Positions 48,073 to 60,336 of a stretch of DNA of 64,000 nt are shown one piece after another. The notes beneath the pieces were generated by a model. The model saw only the letters and a program-made list of their open reading frames with translations, had not been told where the DNA came from and did not search any database. Position 1 is the stretch's first letter. Every line of letters begins with the position of its first letter. This stretch comes from Helopsaltes ochotensis (taxonomy: Eukaryota; Chordata; Aves; Passeriformes; Locustellidae). The position numbers and the translations under genes were made by a program. The stretch spans positions 227,400 through 291,399 of the forward strand of contig VXBM01000867.1 of NCBI GenBank assembly GCA_013400155.1, given 5' to 3'.

Positions 48073-50427
48073 GACACTGCAGATATATACTCACCCTGAC
48101 CTCTGGACAGATATGCTTCTCTCTTACCAGCTGACTCCCACCTAACCCCCATTCTTGCACTCAAAACAGGCAGAAACACTTGAGGGCCTGATGGTAAAGA
48201 TGTACCTCAACATCTCTAAGCAAAAGTGAACTCTTGGTGTCTTTGGGTTCAGCTAAGTACCTGCACATAAACATTCAGAAAAATAAATACAAAAATCTAA
48301 AGTTTCAAAATCCCCTCCTTTCCTCCTTTCAGCTTTTTAAAACTCCAAACCTGGGTTGTTTGAAAGGAAAGGACAGTCTTGGTGGAGGTGTTGCCAAGAA
48401 ATATCCATGCCAAGAAGGGGCATGTCAGTGTGATGATTTCATTGCATCAAAATTAAAGTACATAGGTGGAAATGCTTCCAGACGGCTGAGAAAATCCCCT
48501 GAGGAGATATCTGGGCTGGAGGGCAGGCGCTCAAGAAGATGCAGAGAGAGCAAAGCATCTGGGCTGAGGTGCTCAAAGGCAAGTCTGACCTTGCTGAGAT
48601 GAGACACGCCATAGGAAAAGCAAAAAGGTCAAAAGCAGAGGAAATGTTATCTTTTCATTTTATTCTAAATGGAGTTACCATGGCAGCAACAAGCAGTTTT
48701 GGGGCTTGAGTTCCTCTACAGACATACAGACACCTTTTGAACTTCCCTCTTCTTCCATTGCCATATCTTAGGATATCTCCTGTCCTTAGGAGCACAGGCT
48801 GAAATCTCACTCATGTTTCCTTCCATGAGCAATGTATCAGCAGTGAGAACAACAATGACAAAAGTATTGTAAAACCTCCCTAAAACCCTAATGATAATAT
48901 TTTTATCTTTCCTTCCAGTAGACTTAACCTGATCCTTCCACTTCAGTCCTCTATATTTTGTCAGGAGCAGAGTAGTCTCTGCACAGGTCTTGCTGTATTC
49001 CTTCCTCACGCAGTTCCTGTTTTTAGAAGAGAAATCCATCAATCCATTTATATCTCTATTCATTTGCATAACTGAGCTATTTCTCCCACCCTGCAGACCT
49101 CTTCTTCAGACTCCTTTTTGAACACAGCATAATTCAGGACTCATCTCCACTTATGGGTTGGGCTGATCTGGAGAAAAACATTGGATGGGGAAAAGGGAAA
49201 ATTCCCATAATGTAGCCCAGCTGTAAAGAGGCGAGAACAAGCTCTCACATTGAGTCACCTGGTTATTTTAGCCACCAGCAGGCTATGATTGTGAAATATG
49301 GGCTATGAACCCCAGCCTTAATACTTAACAAGAATCTCTGATTCTTAGTTGCCCCTAAAGAATCTCTCTTCCAGAGTAAAATCAAAGAATTGTAGTCTTA
49401 GCTGATTTTATCTGAGTGTAAGTTGAGAGAGCAGCAAAAGAAGTAATATGTGAAGAGTCTGCTTTCTTTTGTGCTACATCTGAACTGACTACAAGATAAT
49501 ACAATAAACAAGATAACTGGATCAAAGAGAGCTTGAGAGGCCTTCTTTTCCATTCCCCAGTCCCAGAGGAGAATCAATTATTTCTAAACTATTCTTGAGA
49601 GATGTTGGACTAATCTGATCTTTGCTCTGGATGCCTGGCTAGTATCCTTGATGCACCCATGGTTTCTAGGATATTGTAGGGGGGTTTGGCAATTAAAAGA
49701 AAAGAACAAAGTAAGAAGGTCAAAATATACTGGGAACAGTTCAAGCAGTCAGGTATTTTATCTGCTTAGGATTAGACCTAATTTTCGTTATATTTTCAAT
49801 TTATTCATTTATTAACTAGTATGGTACATTAAGGCCATGGTGTTACCCTTGCCTGATGCTGAATCACAATTTTCCAGAGCTTTCTCTGTTCCCAGGGGGA
49901 AAAAACCCCTGCTTTTCAGCACACTCTGCCTAAAAAACCACTACTACCTTCGATTTGAAGATTAAATTTGAGTTGAATCACTTTATTTATTTGGTACACA
50001 AATGAAAAGCATTTATAACTTACATCAGCAGAAGAGGGGGATTGTGGCAAAATGCAGTTAGGAGTCAAAAATAAATGGCTCCAGTGGCTGGAGTGGCTGG
50101 GATCCACTGTGTCCCAAAGGAGCAGCTTAAAAAACTGTATGGGTTTGTAGTATCTCAGGAACTGAACACCAGCTCCTAGGTGAGCTTGTGAAGCAAAGGA
50201 AAAATGGTCCTTTCACTTTGAAAGCCATGCATGTGCATTGAGCACTCTGCTTTCCTCCTCCTGCATGGGAGCAATGTTTAACCAACACTTAATGCAGATC
50301 CCTTTCTTCAGTACAGAATGTTAATTTGTCTTGATACATACACCCTCATAATTCATCCACTATTAAATAACTGTGAATTGGTAACTTTAATTGCTGAGGT
50401 CTCGGCATTGCAGTTCTCAGCATGTTC
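48073..50427. other. Unique DNA, no gene seen
   Basis: The 122-codon frame at 48234-48602 and the 117-codon minus-strand frame at 48716-49069 have no recognisable domains. No repeat was recognised. Confidence 0.5.
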
Positions 50428-50478
50428 AAAGGAAAACAAAAACCCACAAAAACCAAAAACCAAACCAAAACAAAAAAC
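50428..50478 (+). repeat. A/C tract
   Basis: 'aaaacccacaaaaaccaaaa' followed by 'accaaaccaaaacaaaa'. A short member of the A/C tract family. Confidence 0.88.
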
Positions 50479-53400
50479 ATCAGCTCTGCTGGGGTATCCC
50501 CTCCCTAGGCAACAACGTCAAGTTTTCAGGAAAAGGAAGCATGGAAATTGCAGACTCAATTAAATCCAAGCATTTGGAACTCCTTGTCAAGGTGGAAGTT
50601 ACTTCTGAGACTACAACTAATTTTGAGAAGCCTTTTGGATTTGGAGGAATACTGACAGTGCTATACTGAAGGTAAAAACCTGAGTGTAGCTCAAGGGTAA
50701 GGGTAGCTGGAAGGCTGCTAGGGCTTCTCGACAAAATCCTGACTTTGTGTGTCACACCAAATGATTCCAGCTGTTGTGTGAGGCTTGCATGGTCACTGCA
50801 TTGCTCTTCCATGATTACAATATTCTTACCTCTCAGCTTTGCAGTCTACAAAGTACTTCTGCATCACTGAAAGCAGGAGGTCAGACATCCCATGGCCTCC
50901 TGCTCCTCTGCTCTTCCAGCCGGAGTCCTGGGCTGGTGGTCATACACAGACAATTGCATCATATTAGTTTCACGCTTCTTACTCCAACAGCTATGAGGCA
51001 TAACTGAGGTATAACATTTTTGTCTTTTTTTGACTACTATCTGAATCTTGTCTTTCCTCATCTTTATATTTCCCTCCTCTCTGGAGAAGTTCTCGGAAGA
51101 CAAAAATTCTGAGCTCTTTTTCCTCTATGGAGAAAGTTAAACAGTTCCTTTAAGGAAAATGACCATGCTGCAAGGTCTCAGCTTCCACAAAGAAATGAAA
51201 TGTGACAAGCATTATTTCAGCAGCATTGGCATCAAGCCAACAATAATATGTCCATAGTTCCCAGTGACCTCTCAGGGAGTTCCAAACTAAGATGATTTTA
51301 TATTATTCCTTTCTCAGGTATCCTTGACAAACAATGCAAAGAAAAGGCAGGGATTTAACTTTGGGTACAACCTTGTCATTGAAAAGTGAAATAGAGGCTA
51401 CTTGTCTAACATTTGCTTTGCAGGTTTGTAGTAGGACTGATATCTAGAAAATGGGGTAAAGCAGGGGCTAGAAGTTGTGGGTTTGTATTTGAATATTGCT
51501 TTTAACTTTGGAGATTTACACAACCTTTATTCCATTTCTGGAGTGCTGGGAAGTGTTCTGTGGATACCATGAACGAACAGTGGTTTTGGTAATAAACATT
51601 TATTGTGTAGCTTCTATGTTTGCAAGTATCCAGATCAATGATTCAAGCTATTCCCACCAGATCTATGTTTCTATCAACTGCTTTTATCTTTTCTTTCTGA
51701 ACCATGGTTTCAAATGGGGAATCTTTCTGTTGAAAAATGCATTAAGAAAACTAAAAAGCTAGTGTGCAAGGGAAATTCTTCTGACACAGGGAAGGAACAC
51801 CATGAGGAAACCTGTGATTTGAATGTCACACAAGTTGCAGAAGACATTTGTTTGGAAAGCAAGGCAACCTAAGGCAAAGAATCTCCAATTATCCTTCCAA
51901 CAACTGCCAAACGCAACAGAGAGCAGAGTTTTTAAATAAAGTGTGCAGTCACTTTCTCCGGAATGAACACAAAGCTGCCTCACAGAATATCACAACTGTA
52001 GATGCCAACAAGACATAGAGCTTTCAAGAAGAGGGAAGATTCACATCAAAATTAAAGCATCCTGCAAGTTCAAGGAGTTTATTAGTTCAAATGGGAGGAC
52101 TATTTTCACAAAAATTTGTCCAGTCTTCATCTATGTCTAGTAATAGCTATGTCTTTATTTTCAAATAAGAAAGCTAAGTGAAATAACAAAAGAACTAACT
52201 ACAGACACTGCTGACTGTCTTTGATACCTATGACAACACCTATATTAGCAAAAGTGTACGTGTCCCTCTCTCATTCTTGAACTTCAGTGGTCTTCTGATA
52301 ATGTATAAATCCTGTTAGCACTTTCCCCAGAACTCACGAAGACATCCCTGCCCATATCCTCCCTGTATCAGCCAGCTCAGACAGCCAGCAGCTGCGTAAT
52401 GAAAAGGAAATGAAATTTTCCGGTTAGCAGCCTCCTCCAATTTGGGGAAACAGGGATAGGCATTGCATCTGTCTGCAGTACTCTCAGGGCTTCTTTTTTT
52501 ATATGTTAAAATACTTTCTCAGAGAGACTGGTTAAATGTGACTCTTAGTAGATGGGGAAACCATGATTCAGACTGTGTGGCTGGACCTTAAACATATATT
52601 TTTTGACTGCTTTAGAAGTTTCTTGGTATTCAGGTCTCTGTTGCTAGTTGTAAAAAGACAGGAGAAGAAAGGATACATTTGCTGAGGTTCAGCCCCTACA
52701 AAAGTAATCTATAAGATGAAGTGATTGAAAGCAGCATGTTTTTGGAGTATACTTGTACACTTCAGAAAAAAAAATCAATCCCTCAATATTAGGATGAGAC
52801 CTTTAATATTAAACTTTGAATAATTCATTTAAACTACAACTCAATAATCATTTGAAGTAATTTGTATCTGAAAAGGAAGTTTAACATTGCTCTTTCAATT
52901 AAGAAGTGTACAACAGTAAAATGAAATGTGAATCAAATAAAGTGGAGTTCTTTTTCTTTTTTTTTAAGGACTTGGATAACAAATAATCAAGTAAAACTAT
53001 TTATGCAACTAGGTCTTGTTTGGATCTCACTGAACAAAATATTACCAGCTTCCAAGCTAAGGATTTCTTTTGCATTATATTTATTTAATCTGTCTCAGGT
53101 TAAAACATTTTAGTTTAAAGTTGAGTCATGACCGTGAGTACATCTGCTAAAATGTAGTGTCAGAATATTTTGCTCAAACTCCTTTAAGCTACTATGAATT
53201 TATTTCAGATCAAATGAGATCAAGGTCTCTAATCATAAAGTCCATTGATAATCCAAATTCAATTGATAATATAATGCTGTGATTACACCACTCATGACAG
53301 TTTGGCCTCTAATAAGTAAAATTAAACTTACAAAGTGAAGCAAGTCTCAACTGTGAATTTGATTGTAGGTGCTGCTCTACCATGTCTGTCCACTGAAATT

Positions 53401-53869
53401 ATATTCTGGATCTGGGGTTTGTTAAAAAATGCTCTTTGTCCACAACCAATCAATCTAATGGCAAATTAGCTTCAAAAGTGGCAGTCACCTATAGGGAAGA
53501 AGAAAGAGAGGAAATGACACTTAAATGTTTTAACATGCTACTTTCTATATTATATTATATATTTCTATATATTTCTTAGTTATCTAATAATCTTTCAAAT
53601 TGCTCTCTGCATTCTTAGTTTCCACATAAAATATGACCAACTCACCCTGTAACATTTTTCAAGGTAGCATTTTAAGAAACTAAAATATTTTTGCCGTTAA
53701 AATCTTTCTCAACCCAATTTTCCACCCTCTGTAATTATCTTCAAAAATCCTTATTCTGAAGGATCGCACCCTTACACGAAGTATTTCAGCCATTATTTAC
53801 CACACTCGTTATCCCTGCTGACATTGTGGCTTCGGGCTGTGCTAAGGGCCTGCATAATCTTGTTTTCAG
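50479..53869. other. Unique AT-rich DNA, no gene seen
   Basis: No gene is recognised. The 110-codon minus-strand frame 50480-50812 and the 88-codon frame 51496-51762 have no recognisable domains. The AT-rich stretch at 53540-53600 contains TATA-type words of no clear meaning. Confidence 0.55.
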
Positions 53870-53915
53870 AGGCTTCTGCTGCCTCTGTGAATGACAGGAG
53901 GAAAGGAGAAGCCAG
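53870..53915 (+). other. Candidate micro-exon (46 nt), unproven
   Basis: 'cttgttttcag' immediately precedes it and 'gccaggtaaga' closes it, giving a good acceptor and a near-perfect donor. One frame is open through the segment (ASAASVNDRRKGEA); the other two stop. It is more balanced in base composition than the AT-rich flanks. No family is recognised. It could also be a non-coding RNA exon or chance. Confidence 0.2.
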
Positions 53916-55399
53916 GTAAGATCCAGAATTTCTTCAAAGATTAAAGCTGTAGAAAGTGTGCGGTAATCCAGCATCTGTTCCTTTGGTCCTGGAGCTGTGG
54001 AGCTGTGCTGCTGCTGTGCCATCTGCCAGGCACCCGGGGAGGAGGGGAGGAGGCTGCTCCTGCACCAGCCGCTCTGGTTGAGGCTGTCTGTGTGTTTGTG
54101 TTTGTCATGCAGCAGGGAAAAATTGATTGCACACTTTGAGCTTGGGCAATGCCACGTGTGGTGTGTCAGAGGAGAACGTGGGTCACTTTACCCGCTCGCA
54201 TCTCGACAAAGCACAGGGAATAAATGGGGAAAGCAAAAGGCCACACAGTTATTAACGTACAAATAGCACCCATGCTTCATGTGCAATTCACACCAAAGTC
54301 ACACACCATTCTGATTTTAGACTAGCAGGCACCCAGCGCAGCATTAATGTAAGACTGAGCTTTAAAGGACTTTTGGTTTGCTCAGGTGCAGGGACACAGA
54401 CCTATGCACCCCCAGGAAATAGTCTCAGAGGGAGGCATGAGGTCTTCATGCAGTTTACCAAGCTTAATTGGAAATTTAGTGGTGATTCCTGTACCACTTG
54501 ATAACTTATCTTTTTATTAGTACAGAAAATAAATAGTTTTCCTGTATATACTAATAAGGCATTGCCTATTTCATTCTCACCACTAAAGCCTTTCAGCACA
54601 TTCTGCTTCTGTGTGCGGTGATTGTGCAAAGTGCTCATGTGTAGGGGCAAATCTTTTGGCTTGACACGGGCAATATCTCTGCCCCAAGCCACGCAACAAA
54701 GAAGTACCAAAATGAATTCAGAACATGTTGCATGAAAGTGCACATATGTATGCAATGTCACTTGAACATGGGATGTGTTGCTCTTCAGAACTGGGAAGAA
54801 TTCCTGCCCCAAAGAAGTAACATCTAGACAAAAATATTATCATGCCCGAGTTATGAGCACTTTCACAAAGAAGGAACTGATGTCAGACTTGATTTCCGAA
54901 ATGTCTTTGGCACAAACATTTATCCATGGCTTTACCAGGAACCCACAAAAAGTATACAGATCTGTGTTAATTTCCATCTTCTTCTTGAGGGAAGGTATTT
55001 TTAATTTGCAGACCTTACTGGATCATCTATATAAATTGTTCCACTTCAGAATGAAATTATTCTAAATTTTCTCTAAATCAGATGTTTTCTGGAAGTTTTG
55101 GCAATTCCAGTGGCTGGTACTCGTCAGAGATCTGAGCTTCTGCACATGGAGAGCCTGATGTGACAACTGGAGGAGACACTGGGCTGTATGTTTCGAAGTC
55201 CAGATGTGGAATTGCTGCTCACAGAAACATTCAGAATCTGGAGGCAAACTAGATAGATTCAGGACCAGTCAAGGGTAGTGGTAGTTGAAAAAGCATCCTA
55301 CTCGTCTAGAACACCTATGTTTACACTTGCATGTTTACTAGGCTGGAGAGAACGCTATACTGAGACTAGTTCTTGAAGTTGCAGCCATGCCAGAAAGAG
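53916..55399. other. Unique DNA, no gene seen
   Basis: The 136-codon minus-strand frame at 54402-54812 and the 96-codon frame at 54775-55065 have no domains. A short GC-richer stretch at 53985-54080 contains repeated 'gctgtg' and 'gctgct' words. Confidence 0.5.
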
Positions 55400-55870
55400 T
55401 GTGACTACCAGTGGCTGCTGCAGTTTGTACTGCGAGCAGCTCTTGTGCACAGCGGGGAGGGAATTCACTTCAGCGGCTCCGCAAAGAGCAGCAGCCTGGC
55501 TCGAGGTGAGTGAGAGTGGAAAGCGCCCTGGCATCCCTGCAAGTTGATGTGTGTCGGTGGCACCGCCGCGCTGTTCCAATGCAAGAGCAAAGCAGAAAAC
55601 AAGGCAAGGGTTAATAAGGCAAGGTTTTCACATTTCTTTCTGTTCCTGCGCACCGAGCAGCCCCGCTGCCTCCCCGCAGCGCCCCCGGGAGCGCAGCCAT
55701 CCCTCCCTCACTCGCCGGCAGCCGGGGCGCGGCTCCTGCCGCCCCTCCCCGGCACATCAGGTGAGCGGGCTGGGCCCAGCCTCCTCCTGCCATTTGCTGG
55801 CAGGCAGCACTCGGGGCGGCGAAACGAGCGGCACGGAACGGGAAGGCTTTCTCCCTTCCCTTCTGGGGCT
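55400..55870 (+). promoter_or_regulatory. CpG-rich patch with splice donors, possible promoter/first exon
   Basis: CpG density rises sharply from about 55550 to 55850 ('caccgccgcgctgttcc', 'ccgccgg'-type words, 'ggggcgcggctcctgcc'). Two plus-strand donor-like sites lie in it: 'tcgag|gtgagtgag' at 55505/55506 and 'catcag|gtgagcggg' at 55760/55761. A CpG island with donors on one strand is what a promoter with a first exon looks like. There is no TATA box. Both plus-strand frames of about 130 codons (55544-55949) arise from the low number of stops and show no domain. The strand is inferred from the donors only. Confidence 0.4.
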
Positions 55871-56328
55871 GACAGCCCTGACAATCTGGCCCTATACTTA
55901 CAGAAGCACAAGGCAGTCAATTGTGTGTCATTTTGATGTTTCTGAATAGCGTCTCTCTGGAGATGAAATAGTAATCGTCACCAGAGCTACAGATTAGCAA
56001 GTGATAGAAAAAAATAGGCGTATCATTAAGCTTGCACGCTTCCGTGTTATCTCACCACTTCTCATTCGATCCTTGTCTGCAAACAGAAGAAGGGAATCCC
56101 TGCACGGCTGCACTGCTGGGTTTGCATAGAATCAGGTGTCGAAGCCTGCCTTGCTTAGACCTTTTGTTCAGCTGCGATCCCTACTGGATTTTTTTTCCTA
56201 AGATTTGTGCTTTCACCTCTGGATAATAACAAATAGCTCTTTGTCTCTTTAGGTTTGTTCCTATAACTTGTATTAATATATTGACAACATAATAAAAAGA
56301 TAGACAAAGAATCCTCTTGTTTTCCCAG

Positions 56329-56387
56329 CTACAGCAAAAGCGGTGACAATTATTTCTGATGTGAAGCAGGATCCGAGACTCCAGTGG
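56329..56387 (+). other. Candidate exon (59 nt), unproven
   Basis: A T/C-rich stretch ending 'gttttcccag' precedes it and 'gtaaatg' follows. One frame is open (TAKAVTIISDVKQDPRLQW) while the other two contain stops. It lies about 570 bp downstream of the donor at 55760, in the same orientation. No protein family is recognised. Confidence 0.2.
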
Positions 56388-56439
56388 GTAAATGTGAAAA
56401 AATGTAATTTTTGAAATTCAGTTGTAGAAACATAATAAA

Positions 56440-56650
56440 TATCAGTTAAGCCTTATGAAGATTTACTTCATGTTTAGTAAGGCCCTAGTAATTAGGGCAT
56501 TTATCGGGTGGTATAGTGGTTAAAGTTAATATTTTTAAAGATATTTTGATTGCAGCAGTGATGACATTTTGAAAAACTAAGCAAAACCTAATTGACTTCC
56601 AGTAAGTTTTCAATGGAACATGATTGTTAAAATGGAATATCTGAATGTTT
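56440..56650. promoter_or_regulatory. Possible conserved non-coding element
   Basis: Complex sequence without repeats, with 'ccctagtaattagggc' (palindromic TAATTA homeodomain core between cccta/taggg arms). Next comes 'ggtggtatagtggttaaag', which resembles the A-box head of tRNA-derived SINEs, then 'acctaattgacttcc'. It could be an enhancer or an exapted SINE. No conservation data are available. Confidence 0.22.
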
Positions 56651-58580
56651 TTTTATTGAAAAGCTTGATGTTAAATGTGATTTTGAAATTTATTTTTTGA
56701 GGGAAGAACATCAGTCTGGATTCTGAGGATAATTATAGGCTTTAAATCTCTCATATTGTGCTCCTAGCAAAGACCCCATTTCCTTTTTGCTGCCCTAATA
56801 TTTTCTCACAAGCAGTGCTCTGAAGGAGTACAGTATCCTGTCTCCCTGTCAGGATGTGAGGCTTCAGTGTAGTGCAGGATGTCCTTTCTGCCATCTGAAG
56901 AGGAATCTCTCCCCTCCTCTGTTTCAGTCATAGCCTAGACTGGTCCAAGTTTTGCCTGAATCTTTCCTTCTCATACCTTTGCTGTGCTTCTCACTGTAAC
57001 ACATAGATACACTCACTCCATCATACTCAGGGAAGTTGTCTTTCCAAATAGGTCAAATTTCTAAGTATATGCACATACGCCTTTAAATTCTGGTGGTGAT
57101 GTGCACTTGTATTTTTGTCTCAAAAAATTACTGGGGCTTCTCGGGAGGAGCCTAAATTAGAGACAACTGTTAATCTCATCAACTCCAGCCTACCTCAGTC
57201 TGGTACCTGGGAAGGAGAGCTCTGTGAAGCTGGGTAGAAAAATATCCTTGTTAAAAAAGAAAAAGAAAAAAAAAAGGAAAAAAAGAAAAAGAATGGGTAG
57301 CTAGGCTTAATAAATCAAAGGCAATATTGCTGACATGTAAGAGTTCATATTTCCTTTTAATGAGAGAATATGGAATTCAGTTGTTTGGAAATCTGTTGCT
57401 GGTTCTGCTGTGAACTCATGACCCAAGACAGTTTTAACAAGGTCTGAAAATCCTAAATAATATTTACCTGCATCTCAAAAGTACTGTGAAACATAGTCAG
57501 CTCTAAGAAAGTCTTTCAGATACACAATGGAACACTTGTCTGTAAGAAGTAGATTTCAGTGAAAAATTTGGTTTCACTGATACCAGTGGGAAGTCTACCA
57601 TTGAGTTTCCAGGGCTAAAACTGACTCCCTTTGTTGCTTTGGTGATTGAGGACAAGAAGAGAATTTGGACAGTAATTCGTGCTCTGTTGTATGAGGCAGG
57701 TGAAGAGCTTAAGGGAGTCATCAGCTCCCAGGTTTGTGCTGTGATGAGGAACTTCTGAAACGCCAACCTTTATGTTTTCCCTCCCAAACACATTTTTTTC
57801 GTGAGGCAAGGCTATTATTGGAGACAAATTCCATGGAATTCAGCTTGTACAACTGGTATTTGTACATCAAGCATGTTTTAAAAAAATGATCGGGGATGAA
57901 GAATGCTATGTGTATTACCTTGATGCCCTATGTAATTTTTAAATATCCAATATTGCTGGCCTTGGAAATTCTTTCTTTCTTTTTTTAACACTGTTTTAGC
58001 TATTACTCTTATTTTTTTTTGTCTCTTAAGTGATCCACTGCTTTTAATTTTAGAGGATTCACTTCAAGAAGAGAGAAGCTCACCTTAAAAAATACATATA
58101 AAAGCCCCTAAGTGTTGTACAAGCTAAATTCACTTTCTTCATTACATTGGCATAATTCAAAAAAAATCAACTCAAGAACTTGCCAATTTGACACTCACAT
58201 GCCAATCCTTAAATTACAGACCTAGTTCATCATTACTGATTACTATTAAATTACATACTTCACAGATAGGTCTGTAGATTCTGACAAAATGAAGAAAATG
58301 ACAAAAAACCCCTAAACAACAAGTTTTCAGATTATATGAATATTATGTGGAAGCCAAACTTTGTTGCTAATGCAGGATATTTTAAAGTTGGTTGCATATT
58401 TCAGAATTCTGAATAAATTTATTTTTATATTTTCAAAACTTAGAGAGTTTCTTTGAAGTGTTTGGAAGAAAATAGAAAATATTAAAATAATCTCAGTGAG
58501 CTCTACTTGCTGCTATAAACTTTAACTAGAGCCAGACTTTTATTAGTGTGTCATGGGTTGGCTTCTTTGTTCTTTGGTAG
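56651..58580. other. Unique AT-rich DNA, no gene seen
   Basis: No gene is recognised. A purine-only stretch of A with scattered G lies at 57256-57294. The minus-strand frames at 57503-57827 have no domains. Confidence 0.55.
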
Positions 58581-58656
58581 TTTTTCTTTGTTTGTTTTTG
58601 GTTTTATTTGTTTGATTGCTTTTGTTTTGGTTTGGGTTTTTAGTTGGGTTTTTTTA
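58581..58656 (-). repeat. T/G tract
   Basis: 'tttgtttgtttttggtttt' and 'tttgttttggtttgggttttt' mixtures ending in a T run. It is an A/C tract on the minus strand. Its translation gives the F-rich frame at 58546-58779. Confidence 0.88.
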
Positions 58657-58789
58657 GGAAACAGTGAGTTATTTGAAACTTCAGCTGGAAATTACTTCTC
58701 TCAATTGTCATTTGGCATAAATTCATTTAAATACCTTCAGCTGGAAGAAGCGCCCAACCGAACAAATATGGGATCATAATCCACAAACC

Positions 58790-59172
58790 TTGTGAATCTC
58801 TGTTTGTTTCCAATTGACAAGAAGCTTGGGGATCACCAGAGCTTGTGGTGGCCTTGGAGGAGAGGTACAGCCTTCTGTCTTGCAGGGTGGGCTGAAGGGA
58901 GGTGTTTGCACTGATGCTGCTCCATGATGTACAGGTAGGGATCTGCTGGTTCAAGGTCCCCTTGACCTGCCAAGTGCCCATCATGGCCTGATGCACCTTC
59001 CAAGATATGGTGAGGGCTTCCTCCCTGTCTTCTGCTGGTGCTGTCCAGTCTCAGGCAACACAGACATTTCCCAATCAACACATCTCCTCTGAGAGCCCAA
59101 GTTGCAGTCACTCTTCCAGACCATGGGGATCCCAGAACCTGGGCTCCTGACAGCTTTTTGAGAGAAAGCATC
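58790..59172. other. Unidentified GC-richer block, possibly repeat-derived
   Basis: The composition changes abruptly to about half GC between 58790 and 59172. On the minus strand it has overlapping open frames (58727-58996 and 58833-59171) with no recognisable domain. Sharp borders and unlike composition suggest an old transposon or retroviral fragment, but I cannot name one. Confidence 0.3.
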
Positions 59173-59472
59173 TGCTATTTCTGATTAGTACATAAGCTGT
59201 CAGAGCTATGCCTTATTTAATGAATTTTGGCAGCTAACAGAAATTACTAAATTTTAAAAAAAGTGAAATCAACACATAATATCTGCTAATCTATTGATTG
59301 ATGAGTAAATAAGTTGCAAGGTGAGTTTCAGCTTCAGGGACAACATTGTAGGTGTCTTTTGCACTTCATGATTCAAACTGAAACTCAAGTTATGATGGAT
59401 GAATTTCTATTTGAAGCAGAGATTAACATTTTGTCTTTTTATTTGATTGTAATCCTTCTGAACACAAAACCA

Positions 59473-59610
59473 AGTTGCCCAGAGATGTGGTGTTACCCTT
59501 CTTGGAATCACTCAAAATGAGACTGGAAATGGTTCTAAGCCAGCTGCCCCAACAGACCCTGCTAGACAACCTCCACAAGTCCCTTCCAGTCTGAACTACT
59601 CTATGATTCA
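59473..59610 (+). mobile_element. CR1 LINE 3' end, copy A
   Basis: It begins 'ttgcccagagatgtggtg', matching the CR1 ORF2 C-terminal/3' UTR region. It continues to 'cagaccctgctagacaacct', then 'caagtcccttccagtctgaa', and finishes 'ctactctatgattca', the CR1 terminus. It is 5'-truncated and non-coding. Its 3' UTR differs from that of the next copy, so it is another CR1 subfamily. Confidence 0.75.
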
Positions 59611-59720
59611 GTGGGTGCACTGCTTAGCGCTGGTTTAGTTGGCAAGGTGGTATTAGGTCAAAGGTGGGACTTGATGATCTAGAAGGTCTTTTCCAGCCTT
59701 AGTGATTCTGTGGTTCTATG
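59611..59720 (+). mobile_element. CR1 LINE 3' end, copy B
   Basis: Directly adjacent to copy A. Words 'ctggtttagttggcaaggtgg', 'caaaggtgggacttgatgat' and 'ggtcttttccagccttag', then 'gattctgtggttctatg', closely match the 3' end of the CR1 at 17.9-18.06 kb. The two CR1 3' ends lie head to tail, so one inserted at the tail of the other. Confidence 0.85.
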
Positions 59721-59959
59721 CTTAAGAAGAGAAAAAAATTTCAATGACTGTTGTTTAAAATACTAAAACTAAAGACCCTGAGTGTATTTTAGATATGACA
59801 GTTACTGGAGTGAGAAAGTGGGCCAGATTTTGTAATATTTAATATTACAAATATAGAATAGAGAGCTACTTTCTGGCTCAGAGCTACACTGTGCCCTGCA
59901 AATGTATGTAGAAGACTTCAATGATGATTTCCCTACATGCTACTGCCAAATAAACCTCT
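59721..59959. other. Short unique stretch, nothing seen
   Basis: AT-rich sequence between the CR1 pair and the next regulatory-like stretch. No feature is recognised. Confidence 0.5.
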
Positions 59960-60270
59960 TTAACAAACAGTTTCTTCAAACATGATTTCTTGCTGTTATT
60001 AATAGCATGTGGCTATTAAGTGCATGAAGAATTTAATGTTCTAATTGAACCCAGAGTGCACTCAGGTCACAAGTTGATCTCAGCAGTTTCATAATGTCTT
60101 ATCACATTGTTAATTCCCTGCTATTAATGGTAACCTTGTTCACTAAGTCCTAATATGATCTTGCTAGGTTTGTTCAGCATTTGTAAAACATAATAAATGC
60201 AAGTAGGTGCTTGGCAGGGAGAGATCTGTCAACAATGCAATGTTATTGACTTGTAATATAAAATAGCATT
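59960..60270. promoter_or_regulatory. Possible conserved non-coding element
   Basis: Complex sequence with many homeodomain-type words ('ctgttattaatagcatg', 'ctattaagtgcatg', 'atgttctaattgaaccc', 'cattgttaattccctgc', 'gctattaatggtaac', 'aacaatgcaatgttattg'). There is no repeat and no open frame. It lies just upstream of the exon candidate at 60337. Inference from words only. Confidence 0.22.
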
Positions 60271-60336
60271 TCCATTTTCATAGTCTTTGGGGCTTGTTAC
60301 TCACAAGTTTTTTACCTTTCTTTTCCTCCCCTCCAG

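Noticed and set aside
47614..48099. 161-codon open frame with poly-lysine tail
   Set aside because: The tail is the translation of the A45 and A/C tracts; the upstream part has no domain.
49895..49915. Small hairpin cagggg...cccctg
   Set aside because: A six-bp stem around an A-rich loop, with no transcript context; expected by chance.
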